A stretch of DNA of 64,000 nt from Marilutibacter spongiae (GCF_014145325.1 NZ_JACHTF010000008.1:108447-172446); one strand, 5' to 3'. Shown: positions 50,514 to 63,874, numbered from the stretch's first letter. Translations and numbers: made by a program. Notes: generated from the letters alone by a model not told the origin.

Positions 50514-51151
50514 GTGGCCTTCTCCAGCGCCAGCAGGCGGGTACGCACCGGCGGCGCGGCATAGGCCCCGTGCGTGGTGACCAGGGACGCGCCGCCTTCG
50601 TCGAGGTGGACGCGGACCATGCGGTTGACCAGTTCGATGCCTTCCAGGTCCAGGTTCGCGTAGGGCTCGTCCATCAGCCACAGCGGCGCGGGCGACAGCC
50701 ACAGCCGGGCAAGCGAGAGGCGCTTCTTCTGTCCGGCCGACAGCTGCCGGACCAAAGCGTCCTCGAAGCCGCCCAGGCCGACCACGTCCAGCGCGTCTTC
50801 CAGCGAGGGCGTGGCGCGCCTGCCATGCAGGCCGCAGAGGTAGTCCAGGTTCTCCCGCACGCCCAGGTCGGCCTTGGCGCCGGGCAGGTGGCCCAGGTAG
50901 GCGGTGGAGCGCGCGCGGGAGAGCGGATCGGCCGGCTGGCCCTGCAGGCGCACCTGTCCGCCTTCCGGACGCAGCAGTCCGGCCAGCACCCGCAGCAGCG
51001 TGGTCTTGCCCGCGCCGTTGTCGCCCTGGACGAGCAGCGCCTCGCCGGCGTCGACGCTGAAGTCGAGCGGTCCGAACACCGGGTTGTCGTTGCGCGAGAA
51101 GCGCAGCTGCCGGGCTTCAAGCAGCGGGGAGTGGGGCGGGGGGGCGGTCAT
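50510..51151 (-). CDS. ccmA: cytochrome c biogenesis ATP-binding protein CcmA
   Basis: 213 residues from ATG 51151 (upstream in-frame ATG at 51199 would add 16 residues unlike the family). ABC ATPase with Walker [14 protein letters not shown] (about 45-57), signature [18 protein letters not shown] and Walker [14 protein letters not shown], then His loop VTTHGAY. First gene of ccmABCDEFGHI; the operon runs leftward to 44292. Confidence 0.96.
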   Translation of the reverse strand: MTAPPPHSPLLEARQLRFSRNDNPVFGPLDFSVDAGEALLVQGDNGAGKTTLLRVLAGLLRPEGGQVRLQGQPADPLSRARSTAYLGHLPGAKADLGVRENLDYLCGLHGRRATPSLEDALDVVGLGGFEDALVRQLSAGQKKRLSLARLWLSPAPLWLMDEPYANLDLEGIELVNRMVRVHLDEGGASLVTTHGAYAAPPVRTRLLALEKAT

Positions 51152-51233
51152 CGCGCTCGGACGGGCGGCCAGGCGGGCCGGGACGCGGCATTCTAGCAAT
51201 CGGCGTCCAGGCGCCTGCCGGGGACCGCGCCGT

Positions 51234-51725
51234 TCAATCCGGGTCCGTGGCCAGGCCGCAGCCCCAGTCGACGAAGGCCGGCGCCTGTGCGCCCTCCGCC
51301 AGGGCCATGCTCATGCGCAGGCGCACCGGCTCGCCATGTTCCCAGAACAGGGTGCCGGCCTGGCCGAACTCGACCGCCAGCGTGTCCAGGACCGCGACGT
51401 CGATGTCGGCGACCAGCCAGCCGGACTCGCGCCATTGCTTGTCGCGGTCGTGCGCCCAGGCCGGGTGGAAGCCCAGGTCCAGGGACTGCAGGCGGGCGAC
51501 GAGTCGGGCGTCGGCCGCGTTGTTGGCGGCCTCCGGCAAGGGCTGGGAGGCCGGGTTCCATGCGGTGATGAAGGCATAGCGGCGGGCCGCGCAGTAAGCC
51601 TCGACGTCGACGGCCGGCTCGCCCACGTGCAGGGCGAGCACGTCGCCGTCGAGCACGACCGCGTACTCCGCGGCCGCATAGGCGGAGGCCAGCTCGCTTG
51701 CGTCGACCAGGTGGAGGCGCTGCAT
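51234..51725 (-). CDS. DUF3293 domain protein
   Basis: 163 residues from ATG 51725. DUF3293 signature [39 protein letters not shown], then [39 protein letters not shown]: a small mixed alpha/beta domain of unknown role. No signal peptide. It lies 82 bases upstream of ccmA and diverges from the transaminase gene. Confidence 0.85.
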   Translation of the reverse strand: MQRLHLVDASELASAYAAAEYAVVLDGDVLALHVGEPAVDVEAYCAARRYAFITAWNPASQPLPEAANNAADARLVARLQSLDLGFHPAWAHDRDKQWRESGWLVADIDVAVLDTLAVEFGQAGTLFWEHGEPVRLRMSMALAEGAQAPAFVDWGCGLATDPD

Positions 51726-51853
51726 GGTTTCGAGTGTCCTCGCCCGGGCGGGGTTGTGCAATGGGACCGCGACGCCCGCCGGCGTGTCTCCCGGCAACCG
51801 GAGCATGGGTTTTCGTACACTTGCAGGCCGATGCAGCACACGCCCCCGCGCGA

Positions 51854-53011
51854 ATGGATCCGATGAAGCCCGAAACCAAGTTGCCCAAGGTCGGTACGAC
51901 CATCTTCACCGTCATGTCCCAGCTGGCCGCCGAGCACGGTGCCGTCAACCTGGGCCAGGGCTTCCCCGACTTCGAGGTGCCGGGTCGCCTGGTGGAGGCC
52001 CTGGACCGCGCCATGCGCGCCGGGCTCAACCAGTACGCCCCGGCCCACGGCCTGCCGGCGCTGCGCGAGGCCATCGCGGCGAAGACCGAGCGCTGCTACG
52101 GCCACCGGCCGGATGCGGACCGCGAGGTGACCGTGACCTCGGGCGCCAGCGAGGCGATCTTCGACGCGATCCACGCCGTGGTCCGCCCGGGCGACGAGGT
52201 GATCGTGCTCGACCCCTGCTACGACTGCTACGAGCCGGCGATCGACCTGGCCGGCGGCGTCGCCGTGCACGTGCCGCTGGACCCGCGCACGTTCGCCCCG
52301 CACTGGGGCGTGGTCAGCGCGGCGATCACGCCGAAGACGCGCATGCTGATGGTCAACACGCCGCACAACCCGTCCGGCGCCATGCTCGGCACCGGGGACA
52401 TCGACCGCCTGGCCGCGCTGCTGCGCGGCACCGACATCGTGCTGCTGTCGGACGAGGTCTACGAGCACATCGTGTTCGACGGTGCTCGGCACGAATCGAT
52501 CCTGCGCCATGCCGAACTGCGCGAGCGTGCCTTCGTCGTCTCCAGTTTCGGCAAGACCTACCACTGCACCGGCTGGAAGGTCGGCTACTGCGTGGCGCCG
52601 CCGGCGTTGACGGCCGAGTTCCGCAAGGTCCACCAGTACAACACCTTCTGCACCTTCACCCCGGCGCAGGCCGCGTTCGCGGAGATGATCCGCGAGGACC
52701 CCGCGCACTACGAGCAGCTGGGCGCGTTCTACGAGGCCAAGCGCGACCGCTTCCGTGCCCAGCTCGAAGGCACGCGACTGAAGCCGCTGCCGGTGCCGGG
52801 CGGCTACTTCCAGCTGGTGGACTACTCGGCGGTGAGCGACCTGGACGATACCGCCTTCTGCCGTTGGCTGACCACCGAGAAGGGCGTGGCGGCGATCCCG
52901 CTGTCGCCGTTCTACGAATCGCCGCCGGCCGGGCAGCGCCTCGCGCGCCTGTGCTTCGCCAAGAACGAAGCCACCCTGGACGAAGCCATCTCGCGCCTGG
53001 GGACGCTCTGA
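51854..53011 (+). CDS. fold-type I aminotransferase (methionine/glutamine transaminase, YbdL-like)
   Basis: 385 residues from ATG 51854 (ATG 51863 alternative). Aminotransferase class I features: VNLGQGFPDFEVP (31-43), NQYAPAHGLPALREAIA, TVTSGASEAIFDAI (94-107), MVNTPHNPSGAM (PLP Asn), LLSDEVYEHIVFDG, and SFGK234TYHCTGWKVGYC with the PLP lysine. This is the YbdL/MtnE/kynurenine-transaminase group, which transaminates methionine or glutamine with keto acids. The omega-amidase gene 9 bases downstream, which clears alpha-ketoglutaramate, supports a glutamine transaminase in methionine salvage. Confidence 0.9.
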   Translation: MDPMKPETKLPKVGTTIFTVMSQLAAEHGAVNLGQGFPDFEVPGRLVEALDRAMRAGLNQYAPAHGLPALREAIAAKTERCYGHRPDADREVTVTSGASEAIFDAIHAVVRPGDEVIVLDPCYDCYEPAIDLAGGVAVHVPLDPRTFAPHWGVVSAAITPKTRMLMVNTPHNPSGAMLGTGDIDRLAALLRGTDIVLLSDEVYEHIVFDGARHESILRHAELRERAFVVSSFGKTYHCTGWKVGYCVAPPALTAEFRKVHQYNTFCTFTPAQAAFAEMIREDPAHYEQLGAFYEAKRDRFRAQLEGTRLKPLPVPGGYFQLVDYSAVSDLDDTAFCRWLTTEKGVAAIPLSPFYESPPAGQRLARLCFAKNEATLDEAISRLGTL

Positions 53012-53020
53012 GGACCGATC

Positions 53021-53818
53021 ATGGACAACCTCCGCATTTCGCTGGTGCAGGGCGACACCCGCTGGCACGATCCGGCCGCCAACCGCGAGTATTACGGCGA
53101 GCTGGTCGGCTCCCTGCGCGACCTGACCGACCTGGTGCTGCTGCCGGAGACCTTCACCAGCGGCTTTTCCAACGACGCCATCGACCGCGCCGAAGACATG
53201 GACGGCCCGACCGTGGCCTGGCTGCGCGAGCAGGCGGCGAAGATCGGCGCGGCGATCACCGGCAGCGTGCAGTTGCGCGTGGGTGACGGCGTCTACAACC
53301 GGATGCTGTTCGTGACCCCGGACGGCGGCCTGCGGCACTACGACAAGCGCCACCTGTTCCGCTATGCGCGCGAGCACGAGCGCTACGCCGCCGGCCGCGA
53401 GCGGCTGACGGTCGAGTGGAAGGGCTGGCGCATCTGCCCGCAGGTCTGTTATGACCTGCGCTTCCCGGTTTTCTCCCGCAACCGCTACGACGTCGAGCGC
53501 CCGGGGCAGCTCGACTACGACCTGCTGCTGTTCGTGGCCAACTGGCCGGCGGCGCGCGCGTACCCGTGGAAGACCCTGCTGCGCGCGCGTGCGATCGAGA
53601 ACCTGAGCTACGTGGCCGGCCTCAACCGCGTCGGCACCGACGGCAACGGCATCGCCTATTCCGGCGACAGCGCGGTGATCGACTTCCTCGGCCATCCGGT
53701 CAGCGAATGCACGGACGAGGAAGTGGTGGTGACGACCACCCTGCAGGCGGCCGAACTGCAGGCCCACCGCGAACGCTTCCCGGCCATGCTGGACGGCGAC
53801 GCATTCGAGCTGCGCTGA
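53021..53818 (+). CDS. omega-amidase (nitrilase superfamily, YafV/NIT2-like)
   Basis: 265 residues. Nitrilase triad: Glu43 (VLLPETFTSGF), Lys109 (HYDKRHLFRYA) and Cys143 (ICPQVCYDLRFPVFSRN), plus NWPAARAYPWKTLLRARAIENLSYVAGLNRVGTDGNG. The LFRYA and YDLRFPV variants match YafV-type omega-amidases that hydrolyse alpha-ketoglutaramate or alpha-ketosuccinamate. Behind a transaminase gene, it pulls the transamination forward. Confidence 0.93.
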   Translation: MDNLRISLVQGDTRWHDPAANREYYGELVGSLRDLTDLVLLPETFTSGFSNDAIDRAEDMDGPTVAWLREQAAKIGAAITGSVQLRVGDGVYNRMLFVTPDGGLRHYDKRHLFRYAREHERYAAGRERLTVEWKGWRICPQVCYDLRFPVFSRNRYDVERPGQLDYDLLLFVANWPAARAYPWKTLLRARAIENLSYVAGLNRVGTDGNGIAYSGDSAVIDFLGHPVSECTDEEVVVTTTLQAAELQAHRERFPAMLDGDAFELR

Positions 53819-53830
53819 GTCCGCGGGCGG

Positions 53831-54517
53831 TCAGGCCGCTGGAGGAGGGGCCGGGTCCACCGAGCGACGCGCACCCGATGCCGCAGGCAGGCGGGTGCCG
53901 CCCGATTGTCGGCAGCGGCCACCGTTCAGCCAAGGCCTCGTATCGGGGACGAAGGCCATCTTGCGGTAGCTCCAGAGGAAGCGAACCCCATGCTTGACGA
54001 ACCAGGCATGGGCCTGCCGGTGGCCGAAACCGTCGCTCCATTCGTGCAGGGACGACCACAGCGTTCGGGTGGCATGGCAATCCGGTCGGGCCTCGTGCAG
54101 GGCGCGATGCATGGCGATCGTGCGGACCGCCTCGCCACTGGCAAGCAACGACCAGGTCAGCAGGATCGGCAGGCACAGGGCGATCGCGCCCGTTGGCCAG
54201 CGGTCCCTCGTCGCGCGCCGAAGGACCTTGCGCGCACGCAACATGGCCAGCAGCAGCGCGAGCCAGACCAGGAGGCTGGTGCCGGCGAAGACAGGGCAGG
54301 TCGACAGGGCAAGGGTGGCGACGACCTTGGCTGCCACCGGGGGCAGGAAGGCGTAGAAGACGCCCAGCACGAAGCCGGACGCCAGCGCGAGGTTGAAGCT
54401 CATCGAAGCGTGGAACAACAGGACAAGGACAAGCAGGAACCCGCATCCGGGCAGGTCGCGTGGACGCGCGTCCTCGACCGTAGCCACGCACGTGTCTTCG
54501 TCTTCGCTCGGGCTCAT
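53831..54517 (-). CDS. membrane protein of unknown function beside a flavoprotein
   Basis: 228 residues, starting in the stop of the FAD enzyme gene (ATGA). Three or four membrane helices: GCGFLLVLVLLFHASMSFNLALASGFVLGVFYAFLPPVAA, TSLLVWLALLLAMLRA and ALCLPILLTWSLLASGEA. A soluble C-terminal part (HRALHEARPDCHATRTLWSSLHEWSDGFGHRQAHAWFVKHGVRFLWSY) contains several His and Trp. Not recognised. Translational coupling to the flavoprotein suggests they serve one pathway, perhaps a membrane-bound redox or lipid reaction (speculative). Confidence 0.72.
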   Translation of the reverse strand: MSPSEDEDTCVATVEDARPRDLPGCGFLLVLVLLFHASMSFNLALASGFVLGVFYAFLPPVAAKVVATLALSTCPVFAGTSLLVWLALLLAMLRARKVLRRATRDRWPTGAIALCLPILLTWSLLASGEAVRTIAMHRALHEARPDCHATRTLWSSLHEWSDGFGHRQAHAWFVKHGVRFLWSYRKMAFVPDTRPWLNGGRCRQSGGTRLPAASGARRSVDPAPPPAA

Positions 54518-55617
54518 GGCCGGTGGCCGCGCTTGTGGAAGTAGACCTGTTCGGCCGCCCAGCGCAGCGGCGGGGTGTGCATGAGCAGGTCGAAGGGCCA
54601 GTCGAACTGCAGCCGGTCGTAGGCCCAGCGCAGGGCGCGCTTGGCGCGGAAGCGTGGCGCGGCCTCGACCGCGGCGCACTCGGGTGGCGGGCCGCCATCG
54701 CGGACACGCGCCGCGACTGCGCGGCCGATCGTCCAGCCGTGCTCCCAGGCCGAGTGGATCCCGCCGGCGGTCACCGGCGATACGATCCCGGCCGCGTCGC
54801 CGGTGAGCATCACGCCGTCCGCGGCCAGTGGCCAGACCGGACCGCTGCACGGGATCAGCCCGGCGCGGGTGGTGCCCGGCTTGAGATGGCGCGGCAGCCC
54901 GCCGACGTCGCCCACCCGCATCAGGAAGCCGTCGATGTCCGGCACCCGCGCACGGTCGGGATCGTGGCGCAGGGCGAGGCCGGCCTGGATACCGGTCGGC
55001 GACTGCGCGATCCAGCCGATGTAACCCGGTGCGTAGCGCTTGCTGATGAAACAGTGCAGGGCGTCGGGCGAGGCCAGGCGGGCGCCGGGGAACTCGTACT
55101 CGACGCCGTAGAGGAACTGCTGCACCTGTCCCAGCCCGGTCGCCCGCGCCACGCGTGAGCGCGCACCGTCGGCGCCGACCAGATAACGCGTGCTGCCGAT
55201 GCCGTCCACCGACCAGCCATCCGCGCGGCGCTCGGCGCCGGTGAAGGCCGTGCCCAGGTCGAGCTCGACGCCGTGCGCCACCAGTTGCGCCGCCAGCCAT
55301 CGCTTGATTTCGGGCGTGTCGGTGGTCAGGAAGTAGTAACCGGGCGCGGCCAGCGCGACCTGCTTGAGGCTGGGCGCGTAGAGGCGGACCTGTTCGACGC
55401 GGCGCACCAGGTGCGACGGCAACTGGTTGAGCAGGGTCTGCTCGGCGGCCTCCTTCACGATGATCCCGGTGGTGTGCAGCTTCTCGCCCGGATCGCGCTT
55501 GCGTTCCAGCACGCGCACGCGCAGGCCGGACTGGGCGGCCGCCAGCGCGCAGGCGGCACCGGCGAAACTCGCGCCGACGACGACCAGGTCGTGGTCGCTC
55601 CGGGGGGCATGGGGCAT
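54514..55617 (-). CDS. FAD-dependent oxidoreductase, geranylgeranyl-reductase-like
   Basis: 367 residues from ATG 55617 (AGGAG upstream). Rossmann FAD-binding start DLVVVGASFAGAACALAAAQSGLRVRVLERKRDPGEKLHTTGIIVKE, where the GEKLHTTG motif is that of geranylgeranyl-reductase/digeranylglycerophospholipid-reductase relatives. The second FAD motif VMLTGDAAGIVSPVTAGGIHSAWEHGW is near 275-300. GIGWIAQS-type YIGWIAQSPTGIQAG occurs mid-protein. Substrate unknown; enzymes of this group reduce isoprenoid or halogenated/aromatic substrates. Coupled to the membrane protein gene behind it. Confidence 0.87.
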   Translation of the reverse strand: MPHAPRSDHDLVVVGASFAGAACALAAAQSGLRVRVLERKRDPGEKLHTTGIIVKEAAEQTLLNQLPSHLVRRVEQVRLYAPSLKQVALAAPGYYFLTTDTPEIKRWLAAQLVAHGVELDLGTAFTGAERRADGWSVDGIGSTRYLVGADGARSRVARATGLGQVQQFLYGVEYEFPGARLASPDALHCFISKRYAPGYIGWIAQSPTGIQAGLALRHDPDRARVPDIDGFLMRVGDVGGLPRHLKPGTTRAGLIPCSGPVWPLAADGVMLTGDAAGIVSPVTAGGIHSAWEHGWTIGRAVAARVRDGGPPPECAAVEAAPRFRAKRALRWAYDRLQFDWPFDLLMHTPPLRWAAEQVYFHKRGHRP

Positions 55618-55718
55618 GGTCGGGACTCCTGCGGGAATGGCAGGCAGTCTGTCGGGGCGGTGCAAACCGGGGATGGCGCCACGGTGAAGCCGGTGCGAAG
55701 TCTCGCGCCGGCACCGCC

Positions 55719-56084
55719 TCAGTCCTCGCGATCGACTGCCTCGCGGGCCTGGCGGACGAGATGGAGCGGTGCGCTCACGTGGGTCTTGCGACGGGCGTAG
55801 ACGATCGCGATCGAGGTGCCGCGTGGGTGCTGGTTCCAGACGCCGTCGGGCACCAGCGACACGTGTTCATGCCGCTCGCCATGGCCGTCGCGGTATTCGT
55901 AGCGCAGGCGCTTCTGCGCCTGGTAGGTGCTGCCGGTGTGCTTGATGCGCTCCACCACGCGGCCCTCGGTCTCCACGCCATCTTCGACCAGCAGGCGCAA
56001 CTGCATGCCACGGCGCGCGGCGACGAGGACCATCGCGAGCACCAGCAGCAAGGGGAGGGCAATGGCCAGTGCCAGGGTCGTCAT
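55719..56084 (-). CDS. DUF3592-type membrane protein
   Basis: 121 residues; an N-terminal membrane helix (TLALAIALPLLLVLAMVLVAARRG) is followed by a beta-rich soluble domain, VEDGVETEGRVVERIKHTGSTYQAQKRLRYEYRDGHGERHEHVSLVPDGVWNQHPRGTSIAIVYARRKTHVS, in which A-x-G-x-V-x-x and Y-x-x-x-D-G-x-x-x are DUF3592 marks. Function unknown. Stands 101 bases after the flavoprotein start on the same strand, which places it upstream of that gene. Confidence 0.8.
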   Translation of the reverse strand: MTTLALAIALPLLLVLAMVLVAARRGMQLRLLVEDGVETEGRVVERIKHTGSTYQAQKRLRYEYRDGHGERHEHVSLVPDGVWNQHPRGTSIAIVYARRKTHVSAPLHLVRQAREAVDRED

Positions 56085-56144
56085 CCGTCCGTGTTCCGCG
56101 CGAGGCTCCAGAACCGGGATAACGCAGCGCGTGGGCGGAACGGG

Positions 56145-57515
56145 TCAGCCTCGTGCCGGCGCCTGCGTCGCCAGTTCGCCAATCAGGGCGATCGCGCGAT
56201 CCACGTGTTCGGCCCGGGTGCGCCAAGAAGACACGCTCATGCGGAATGCCGCGCGCCCCTGCCACAGGCCCGGTCCGAACCAGATGCGCCCGCTGTCGAC
56301 CGCGCGGGCCTGGAGCGCCCGCGTGGCCTCGTCGTCGTCGAGGCGGGCGAGGACCTGGTTGAGCACGACGCGGTTCAGGACCTCGATGCCATGTGCACGC
56401 AGGCCTTCGGCGAGCCGGGAAGCCAGCTGGCAATGGTGCTCGACCAGGGCGGCGACGCCCTCGCGCCCGAGCGTCCGCAAGGCCGCCCAGACCGGGATGC
56501 CGCGGGCGCGGCGCGAGAACTCCAGGCCGAGGTTCTTCTGGCTGTCGGCCGAGGCCGTCGAATAGGCCGCGTCGGCGTTCATCGCGGCCGCCAGGACCCC
56601 GGGTTCGCGGCAGATGGCCATCGCGCCGTCATAGGGCGTGTTGAGCCATTTGTGCGCGTCGGTGGTCCAGCTGTCGGCGCCGTCCACGCCCTCGGTCAGC
56701 GGCCGCGTGCGCGGGTTGGCGCGGGCCCACAGACCAAAGGCGCCGTCGACATGGACCCAGGCGCCCGCCGCGCGGGCGCGGGCGATCAGGTCGGGGAAGG
56801 GGTCGAACTCGCCGGTGTTGACCTCGCCCGCCTGCAGGCAGAGCAGGGTGGATGCGTCCAGGGGCGGCAGCCGCGCCGGATCGATGCGGCCGTGGGCGTC
56901 GACCGGCGCGCGTTCGACCCGGTCGAGGCCAAAACCCAGCACGCGCAGGGCCTTGAGCACGGTGACATGGACGGTATCGGACACCACCGCCCGGATCGGT
57001 GGACTGCCCGCGAGGCCGCGGGCGTCGAAATCCCAGCCCTGCCTGCGCAGCAGTTCGCGCCGCGCCGCGGCGATGCAGCTGATGCCGCACGCCGTCGCGG
57101 AGGTGCCGAAGCTCACAGCGCTGCCGCGCGGCAGGTCCAGGATGTCGAGCACCCAGCGACCGGCGACGCGCTCGATGGCGTCGGCGACCGGCGAATTGAG
57201 CGACGAGGACGCACACTGGTCCCAGGCCAGGGCCAGGCGGTCGGCCGCGGCGGCCACCGGCAGCGACGCACCGATCACGAAGCCGTAGTAGTCGGGCCCG
57301 TTGGAGGCCACGGTCGCGGGCGTGCCCAGCGCGTCCAGGCGTTCAAGCGTGTCCGAGGCGGGCAGGCCCGTGGCCGGCAAGGCTTCATCGAAGCCCGCCA
57401 GGGCCGCGATCGCGTTGGCGTCCGGGAACACCCGGTGCGTGCCGATGCCCGCGGTGTAGCGCGCCGCGCGGCGGTCCGCATCGGCGATGAGTTCGAGTTC
57501 GTCCATGCCTGCCAT
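56145..57515 (-). CDS. group II PLP-dependent decarboxylase family protein
   Basis: 456 residues from ATG 57515 (AGGAAA upstream). Fold type I decarboxylase: ASNGPDYYGFVIGASLPVAAAADRLALAWDQ (70-100), FGTSATACGISCIAAARRELL, VVSDTVHVTVLKALRVLGFG (His stacking PLP), VHVDGAFGLWA (Asp257) and TTDAHK289WLNTPYD with the PLP lysine. It resembles aromatic-L-amino-acid/tyrosine or glutamate decarboxylase-like proteins, but of the subgroup often annotated only as aspartate-aminotransferase-family. Substrate not assignable. Transcribed alone, divergent from a tiny putative ORF. Confidence 0.9.
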   Translation of the reverse strand: MAGMDELELIADADRRAARYTAGIGTHRVFPDANAIAALAGFDEALPATGLPASDTLERLDALGTPATVASNGPDYYGFVIGASLPVAAAADRLALAWDQCASSSLNSPVADAIERVAGRWVLDILDLPRGSAVSFGTSATACGISCIAAARRELLRRQGWDFDARGLAGSPPIRAVVSDTVHVTVLKALRVLGFGLDRVERAPVDAHGRIDPARLPPLDASTLLCLQAGEVNTGEFDPFPDLIARARAAGAWVHVDGAFGLWARANPRTRPLTEGVDGADSWTTDAHKWLNTPYDGAMAICREPGVLAAAMNADAAYSTASADSQKNLGLEFSRRARGIPVWAALRTLGREGVAALVEHHCQLASRLAEGLRAHGIEVLNRVVLNQVLARLDDDEATRALQARAVDSGRIWFGPGLWQGRAAFRMSVSSWRTRAEHVDRAIALIGELATQAPARG

Positions 57516-57631
57516 CCGTTTCCTGCGGGAGAGTCGGGGATTGTCGCGCATCGCGCTATCGACGCGGTGGCGGCGATGCAGGGCCCGGTGGCAGCCTTGG
57601 GGGAGCGCCTTGAGGTGATCGCGGGCGATGC

Positions 57632-57739
57632 ATGGAACATGCGCTGCGCTTCCCCACCTGGGCCTCGCTGCAGCGCGAAGGCCTGGCTCCCGATGCGCAG
57701 GCGCGCCTGGTCGGTCTCTGGCTGGCCGGACTGGCCTGA
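57632..57739 (+). CDS. possible 35-residue peptide
   Basis: ATG 57632 to TGA 57739 encodes a peptide beginning MEHALRFPTWASL and ending GLWLAGLA; an in-frame stop at 57611 limits it upstream. Third codon positions are about 80% G/C, in line with real genes here, and the predicted helix is amphipathic. GAGG lies 16 bases upstream, too far to be convincing. It sits alone between the decarboxylase and czcA in the opposite direction, followed by a perfect hairpin. Could equally be chance. Confidence 0.3.
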   Translation: MEHALRFPTWASLQREGLAPDAQARLVGLWLAGLA

Positions 57740-57751
57740 GCGCGGCGCCGG

Positions 57752-57779
57752 GACCGGGGCGCGCGCGGGCGCCCCGGTC
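57752..57779. terminator. hairpin between the 35-residue ORF and czcA
   Basis: GACCGGGGCGC (57752-57762) pairs perfectly with GCGCCCCGGTC (57769-57779) over GCGCGG. It lies 14 bases past the czcA stop, so it probably ends the czc operon; no T-run. Confidence 0.6.
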
Positions 57780-57793
57780 GTGCTCCCGGCCCG

Positions 57794-62017
<4,224 letters not shown>

Positions 62018-62021
<4 letters not shown>

Positions 62022-63292
62022 GGCGTGGATCCTGGGTTCGGGGCCGCGGTCGCCAGCAGGGGCTGGGCGGTCAGGCGCTGGAGTTCGATGAGGGCGCGCT
62101 GCCCATCCACGGTCGCGGCGAGCTGGCGCCTGCGCGCGTCGACGAGGCGGTCCTGGAGCTGGGTCCATTCCAGCGGGCCGGCGGCGCCGCGCTCGAAGGC
62201 GACGCGGGCATCGCCTTCGGCGCGTTCCAGCGCGGGGATGATGTCGTCCTCGAAACGCAAGGCTTCAAGGCGCGCGAGGCGGTAGCGGCCATGGGCTTCC
62301 GCCAGCGTGGCGTACAGCGACAGCGATGCCGACTCGCGCTCCACCGAAAGCCGTTGCAGTTCGGCCTTGGCCATCCGGATGCCCGGTGCGGCCCGGCTGC
62401 GGCTGCCGAGCGGGATCGAGATCCCGGCGACCAGGCCGACATCGTCGTCGGCCTGCAGCCGCCGCACGCCGAGGCTCCAGTCGATGTCGGCGCGCGATTC
62501 GCTGCGCGCCAGCTGCAGGCGGGCCTCGGCGACACGGCGCTGGTCGGCGAATCGCGCCAGGTCCGGGGTGTCGCGCAGCAGGGCCTCCAGGCGCGCGAGT
62601 GGCGCGATTTCCGGCAGGTCCGGCGGCACGCGGTCCGCGAGCTCGAACGAGGGATCGCGTCCGCCCCACAGCGCGGCCAGTCGCGCGAGGGCGATCGCGT
62701 GCTGTTGCGAGGCACGCTCGAGTCCGAGCTCGGCCTCGGCGCGTGCGGCGCGTGCGGTCAGCACCAGAGAGGCGGGCGAGGCGCCCGCCTGCCGCCGCCG
62801 CCGTGCGAGCGACACGGCCTGTTCGCGTTGGCGGATGTCCTCCAGCGCGACCCGGCGTTGGGCGGACGTGGCGACGGCGTCGAGATACCGGCGCGCGGTC
62901 TCGGCCAGGAGGTCGAGGCGACGGCCGGCGCGTTCGTTGTCGAGGCCGTCCATGCGACGCTGCACGACGGCCGCGCGTGCGTCGGCCTTGGCGCCGCGCT
63001 CGAGCACCGAGGACAGGCCCAGGGTCAGCTCGGCGCCATCGAGCGCGCGCAGGCCGCCGCTGCCGAAGGCGTTCTCGAGCGATGCATCCAGACGCAGGGA
63101 CGGGCGCTGCGCGGCCTGGTCGCGCTCGTGCGCCAGCAGGGGGCGTCGTGCGTCGACCTCGCGCAGGTCGGGGTGGGCCCGGAGGACGCGCGCGAAGGCG
63201 TCGTCCAGGCCAAGGGGCGCGCCGGCGCACGCGGGCAGGGCCGCGAGCGCACAGGCGAGGCCCGCGGCGAAAGCCGCGAGTCGCAATGTCAT
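62018..63292 (-). CDS. czcC: outer-membrane factor of the RND pump, CzcC-like
   Basis: 424 residues; signal peptide MTLRLAAFAAGLACALAALPACAGA. TolC-family long helices with repeats: LGLDDAFARVLRAHPDLREVDARRPLLAHERDQAAQRPSLRLDASLENAFG and, in the second half, RVAEARLQLARSESRADIDWSLGVRRLQADDDVGLVAGISIPLGSRSRA. It forms the outer-membrane tunnel of CzcCBA. Follows the small czcI-like gene by 54 bases. Confidence 0.93.
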
Positions 63293-63346
63293 GGGGAACT
63301 CCGATGGTTGGGCGGGACGTCGGGCTGGCGGAAGGCCAGGGCGAGG

Positions 63347-63733
63347 TCAGGCCCTTATCGGAGGACGGAAGGGCGTTTCGGCCGGCGTCGTCGCCGGGGC
63401 GTCGTAGTCCACCGCCCGCGGGGATGATGCCGAGCGGGGGTGGGGGAGGGCGGCCACGAGTGGCGCCGGCACCGGCGTGGACTGGCCGCAGCAATGGGCC
63501 AAGTGCAGCAGGGTGTGCAGGGTGGGGTCTTCGCCGGCCTGGCGCGCATCGCCGACGTCGTTGGCGGCACCGACATGCGTCTCGTGCGAGGCGGCGCCGG
63601 CGTGGGCCAGTTCGTGGACCTCGCCGAACGTGGTCAGGACCGGGCGCAGCAACAGCGACAGCGCGAACAGGCCCAGCACCAGCAGGCGCAGGCCAGGCGA
63701 AAGGGTCGCGAACGGGCGTCCGGTACGGCTCAT
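63347..63733 (-). CDS. small exported His/Cys protein heading the czc operon (CzcI-like)
   Basis: 128 residues from ATG 63733. A membrane/signal segment (LRLLVLGLFALSLLLRPVLTTFGEVHELAHAG) is followed by a mature part with scattered His and a Cys-Cys pair: SHETHVGAAND, TLHTLLHLAHCCGQS. Gene position in front of czcCBA and the His/Cys pattern resemble CzcI-type proteins, which sense or buffer metal for the operon. Homology is not certain. First gene of the czc operon; its promoter should lie in 63734-63897. Confidence 0.65.
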   Translation of the reverse strand: MSRTGRPFATLSPGLRLLVLGLFALSLLLRPVLTTFGEVHELAHAGAASHETHVGAANDVGDARQAGEDPTLHTLLHLAHCCGQSTPVPAPLVAALPHPRSASSPRAVDYDAPATTPAETPFRPPIRA

Positions 63734-63846
63734 CGGGGCGCAGCTTAGCCGCTCGCCCGATGGGACACTATTGCACTGCGCCCATGGCGCGGCCGAAACC
63801 CGTTTGCTTCGCATGCGCCGGCTCCCGTCGATGCGGGCCCGGAACG

Positions 63847-63874
63847 GAGAAGGGCGCCCCGGGGCGCCCTTCTC
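63847..63874. terminator. 28-bp perfect palindrome between two minus-strand genes
   Basis: GAGAAGGGCGCCCC meets its exact complement with no spacer, 23 bases past the stop of the gene that runs in from the right edge. Likely its terminator. No T-run. Confidence 0.6.

Noticed and set aside
46473..50564. A 1363-codon open frame on the plus strand across the ccm genes
   Set aside because: It is wholly antisense to ccmF-ccmB, has no domain sense (His/Gln/Arg/Gly-rich) and arises from strong G/C bias at third codon positions.
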